From JAKPCT01 sp029553165 (GTDB lineage Bacteria > Bacillota > UBA4882 > UBA8346), in NCBI GenBank assembly GCA_035359995.1, contig DAORZT010000047.1, positions 1-23,439 of the forward strand: a stretch of 23,439 nt of DNA, written 5' to 3'. Below are positions 22,934-23,439 of the stretch, one piece after another (within the stretch, counting starts at the first letter, position 1; each line of letters opens with the position of its first letter). The notes beneath the pieces were generated by a model, which saw only the letters and a list, made by a program, of their open reading frames with translations, searched no databases and was not told the origin of the DNA. Position numbers and translations under genes: made by a program.

Positions 22934-22963
22934 TAAAAAAAGGAAGCTTCGTAAACTTCCTTT
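22934..22963 (-). terminator. Intrinsic terminator after ymxH
   Basis: AAAGGAAG (22963-22956) pairs perfectly with CTTCCTTT (22946-22939) around a nine-base loop, followed on the minus strand by a T-run. It lies 70 bases past the ymxH stop. Confidence 0.8.
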
Positions 22964-22965
22964 AC

Positions 22966-22994
22966 ATTTTCCTATAAAAAAGGCCAACTGTCAA
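22966..22994 (-). promoter_or_regulatory. Probable promoter of the dapB riboswitch transcript
   Basis: A perfect TTGACA (22994-22989) is followed after 17 bases by GAAAAT (22971-22966). The predicted start falls inside the 5' arm of the ymxH terminator, so dapB transcripts would carry only part of that hairpin and could escape it. Confidence 0.5.
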
Positions 22995-23032
22995 TAGTTC
23001 TTTTTAGTAGTCCTTATAAAAGTTAAAATTAT

Positions 23033-23308
23033 CTAGCTTTCATTATCAGTATCAATTAGAATATTGCTACTGCTACGCAAATCTGCTGGCTCTTCGACCA
23101 GAATTAGATCCGAACTGATTGTGCGAATACAGCTCCAGGGAATAGTTCGAATACTCTTTTCACCACGCCAATTTGACTTTTCAATAATTAAAGCCTCAAT
23201 TATTCCGGCACTTAAATTGAGCAACAACTCAAAGTTACTGATCACCCCAATGCGTTCCCCACTATTTAACTCAATTACTTCTTTGCCTTCAAGTTCACTA
23301 GCTCGCAC
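23033..23308 (-). CDS. ymxH: YlmC/YmxH family sporulation protein (PRC-barrel)
   Basis: A small 91-residue PRC-barrel protein. MRASELEGKEVIELNSGERIGVI and the following EALIIEKSNWRGEKSIRTIPW match the YlmC/YmxH pattern of two short beta-hairpins ending in an Ile-Pro-Trp motif. The function of the family is unknown; members are conserved in spore formers. In Bacillus subtilis ymxH lies directly before spoVFA, and here it lies before dapB and dpaA, so synteny supports the name. GTG at 23308 has GGGGG about ten bases upstream. Its 3' end is followed by a terminator that separates it from the riboswitch transcript. Confidence 0.88.
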   Translation of the reverse strand: MRASELEGKEVIELNSGERIGVISNFELLLNLSAGIIEALIIEKSNWRGEKSIRTIPWSCIRTISSDLILVEEPADLRSSSNILIDTDNES

Positions 23309-23330
23309 TTACAACTCGCCCCCACGACTA

Positions 23331-23346
23331 GTTTATGAAGATAAAC
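23331..23346. promoter_or_regulatory. Inverted repeat upstream of ymxH
   Basis: GTTTAT and ATAAAC are perfect six-base arms around a four-base loop, 22 bases upstream of the ymxH start. On the minus strand the region contains CATAAACTA, an exact match to the sigma-K -10 pattern CATAnnnTA, but I found no AC element at the expected distance. Confidence 0.25.
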
Positions 23347-23439
23347 AAATTCTTAGAAGTTACTAAATTACCAATTTTGCAAGCTAATCTCGTCTAAAAT
23401 ATTGAAAATTATCTAATTTTGATTAAAGATAAACTTGCT

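Larger units (their letters stand above)
22665..23032. other. dapB leader region
   Basis: No protein-coding gene lies here. The 368 bases are accounted for by the lysine riboswitch and its terminator (22681-22911), the terminator of ymxH (22934-22963) and the probable dapB promoter (22966-22994). Small open frames in the region are products of the structured RNA sequence. Confidence 0.8.

Noticed and set aside
22812..22997. Small rightward open frame of 61 codons
   Set aside because: It lies entirely within the lysine riboswitch and the ymxH terminator on the opposite strand and has no ribosome binding site.
1..23439. CRISPR array, insertion sequence, prophage or tRNA
   Set aside because: Reading both strands gave no regularly spaced repeats, transposase, integrase, terminal inverted repeats or tRNA-like cloverleaf.

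Overview
This window is an AT-rich chromosomal segment of an endospore-forming Bacillota, clostridia-like in gene content. The evidence is a dipicolinate synthase pair (dpaA/dpaB, spoVFA/spoVFB), a YlmC/YmxH-type sporulation protein, DUF881 and Sbp (DUF1290) proteins, an MreB/Mbl actin, strong purine-rich ribosome binding sites, many GTG/TTG starts and a lysine (L-box) riboswitch. I see no insertion sequence, prophage, CRISPR array, tRNA or rRNA. The exact genus cannot be told from the sequence alone.

Left part (1-3900, + strand): a TerB-like protein is followed by a soluble M48 zinc metallopeptidase carrying its own C-terminal TerB-like region, with an intrinsic terminator-like hairpin between them. 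After a strong terminator with a short AT-rich tandem repeat comes an orphan histidine kinase with about seven membrane segments. 

Middle part (3900-16640, - strand): an NAD-type isocitrate dehydrogenase family enzyme, a ComEB-type dCMP deaminase translationally coupled to a family 4 glycosyltransferase, an orphan gene resembling the Imm52 immunity family, and a DUF881-Sbp pair. Next is a probable operon phoP-phoR-rluB-orf135-mreB/mbl ended by an intrinsic terminator, then lysA with its own promoter and a palindrome in its leader. An AT-rich four-TM membrane protein and a CPBP (CAAX-type) intramembrane protease complete this part. A divergent intergenic region rich in inverted repeats separates the protease from galE (+).

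Right part (17990-23439, - strand): the order of transcription is ymxH, dapB, dpaA, dpaB, dapG, dapA. This is the conserved sporulation/lysine cluster, with dapB added and asd missing from the place it holds in Bacillus subtilis. dapB is preceded by a complete lysine riboswitch, with a terminator and a competing antiterminator that can both be drawn. DapG and DapA make the tetrahydrodipicolinate precursor, DapB reduces it towards diaminopimelate and lysine, DpaA/DpaB divert the precursor to dipicolinate for the spore core, and LysA (13525) completes lysine. The window therefore holds several steps of one pathway in two separate transcription units.

Most of the window is ordinary core genome. 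The least conventional parts are the TerB/M48-TerB pair, the orphan Imm52-like gene wedged behind a terminator, the unassigned orf135 inside the phoPR-mbl operon, and several uncharacterised palindromes in leaders. I did not find a convincing wholly new system.
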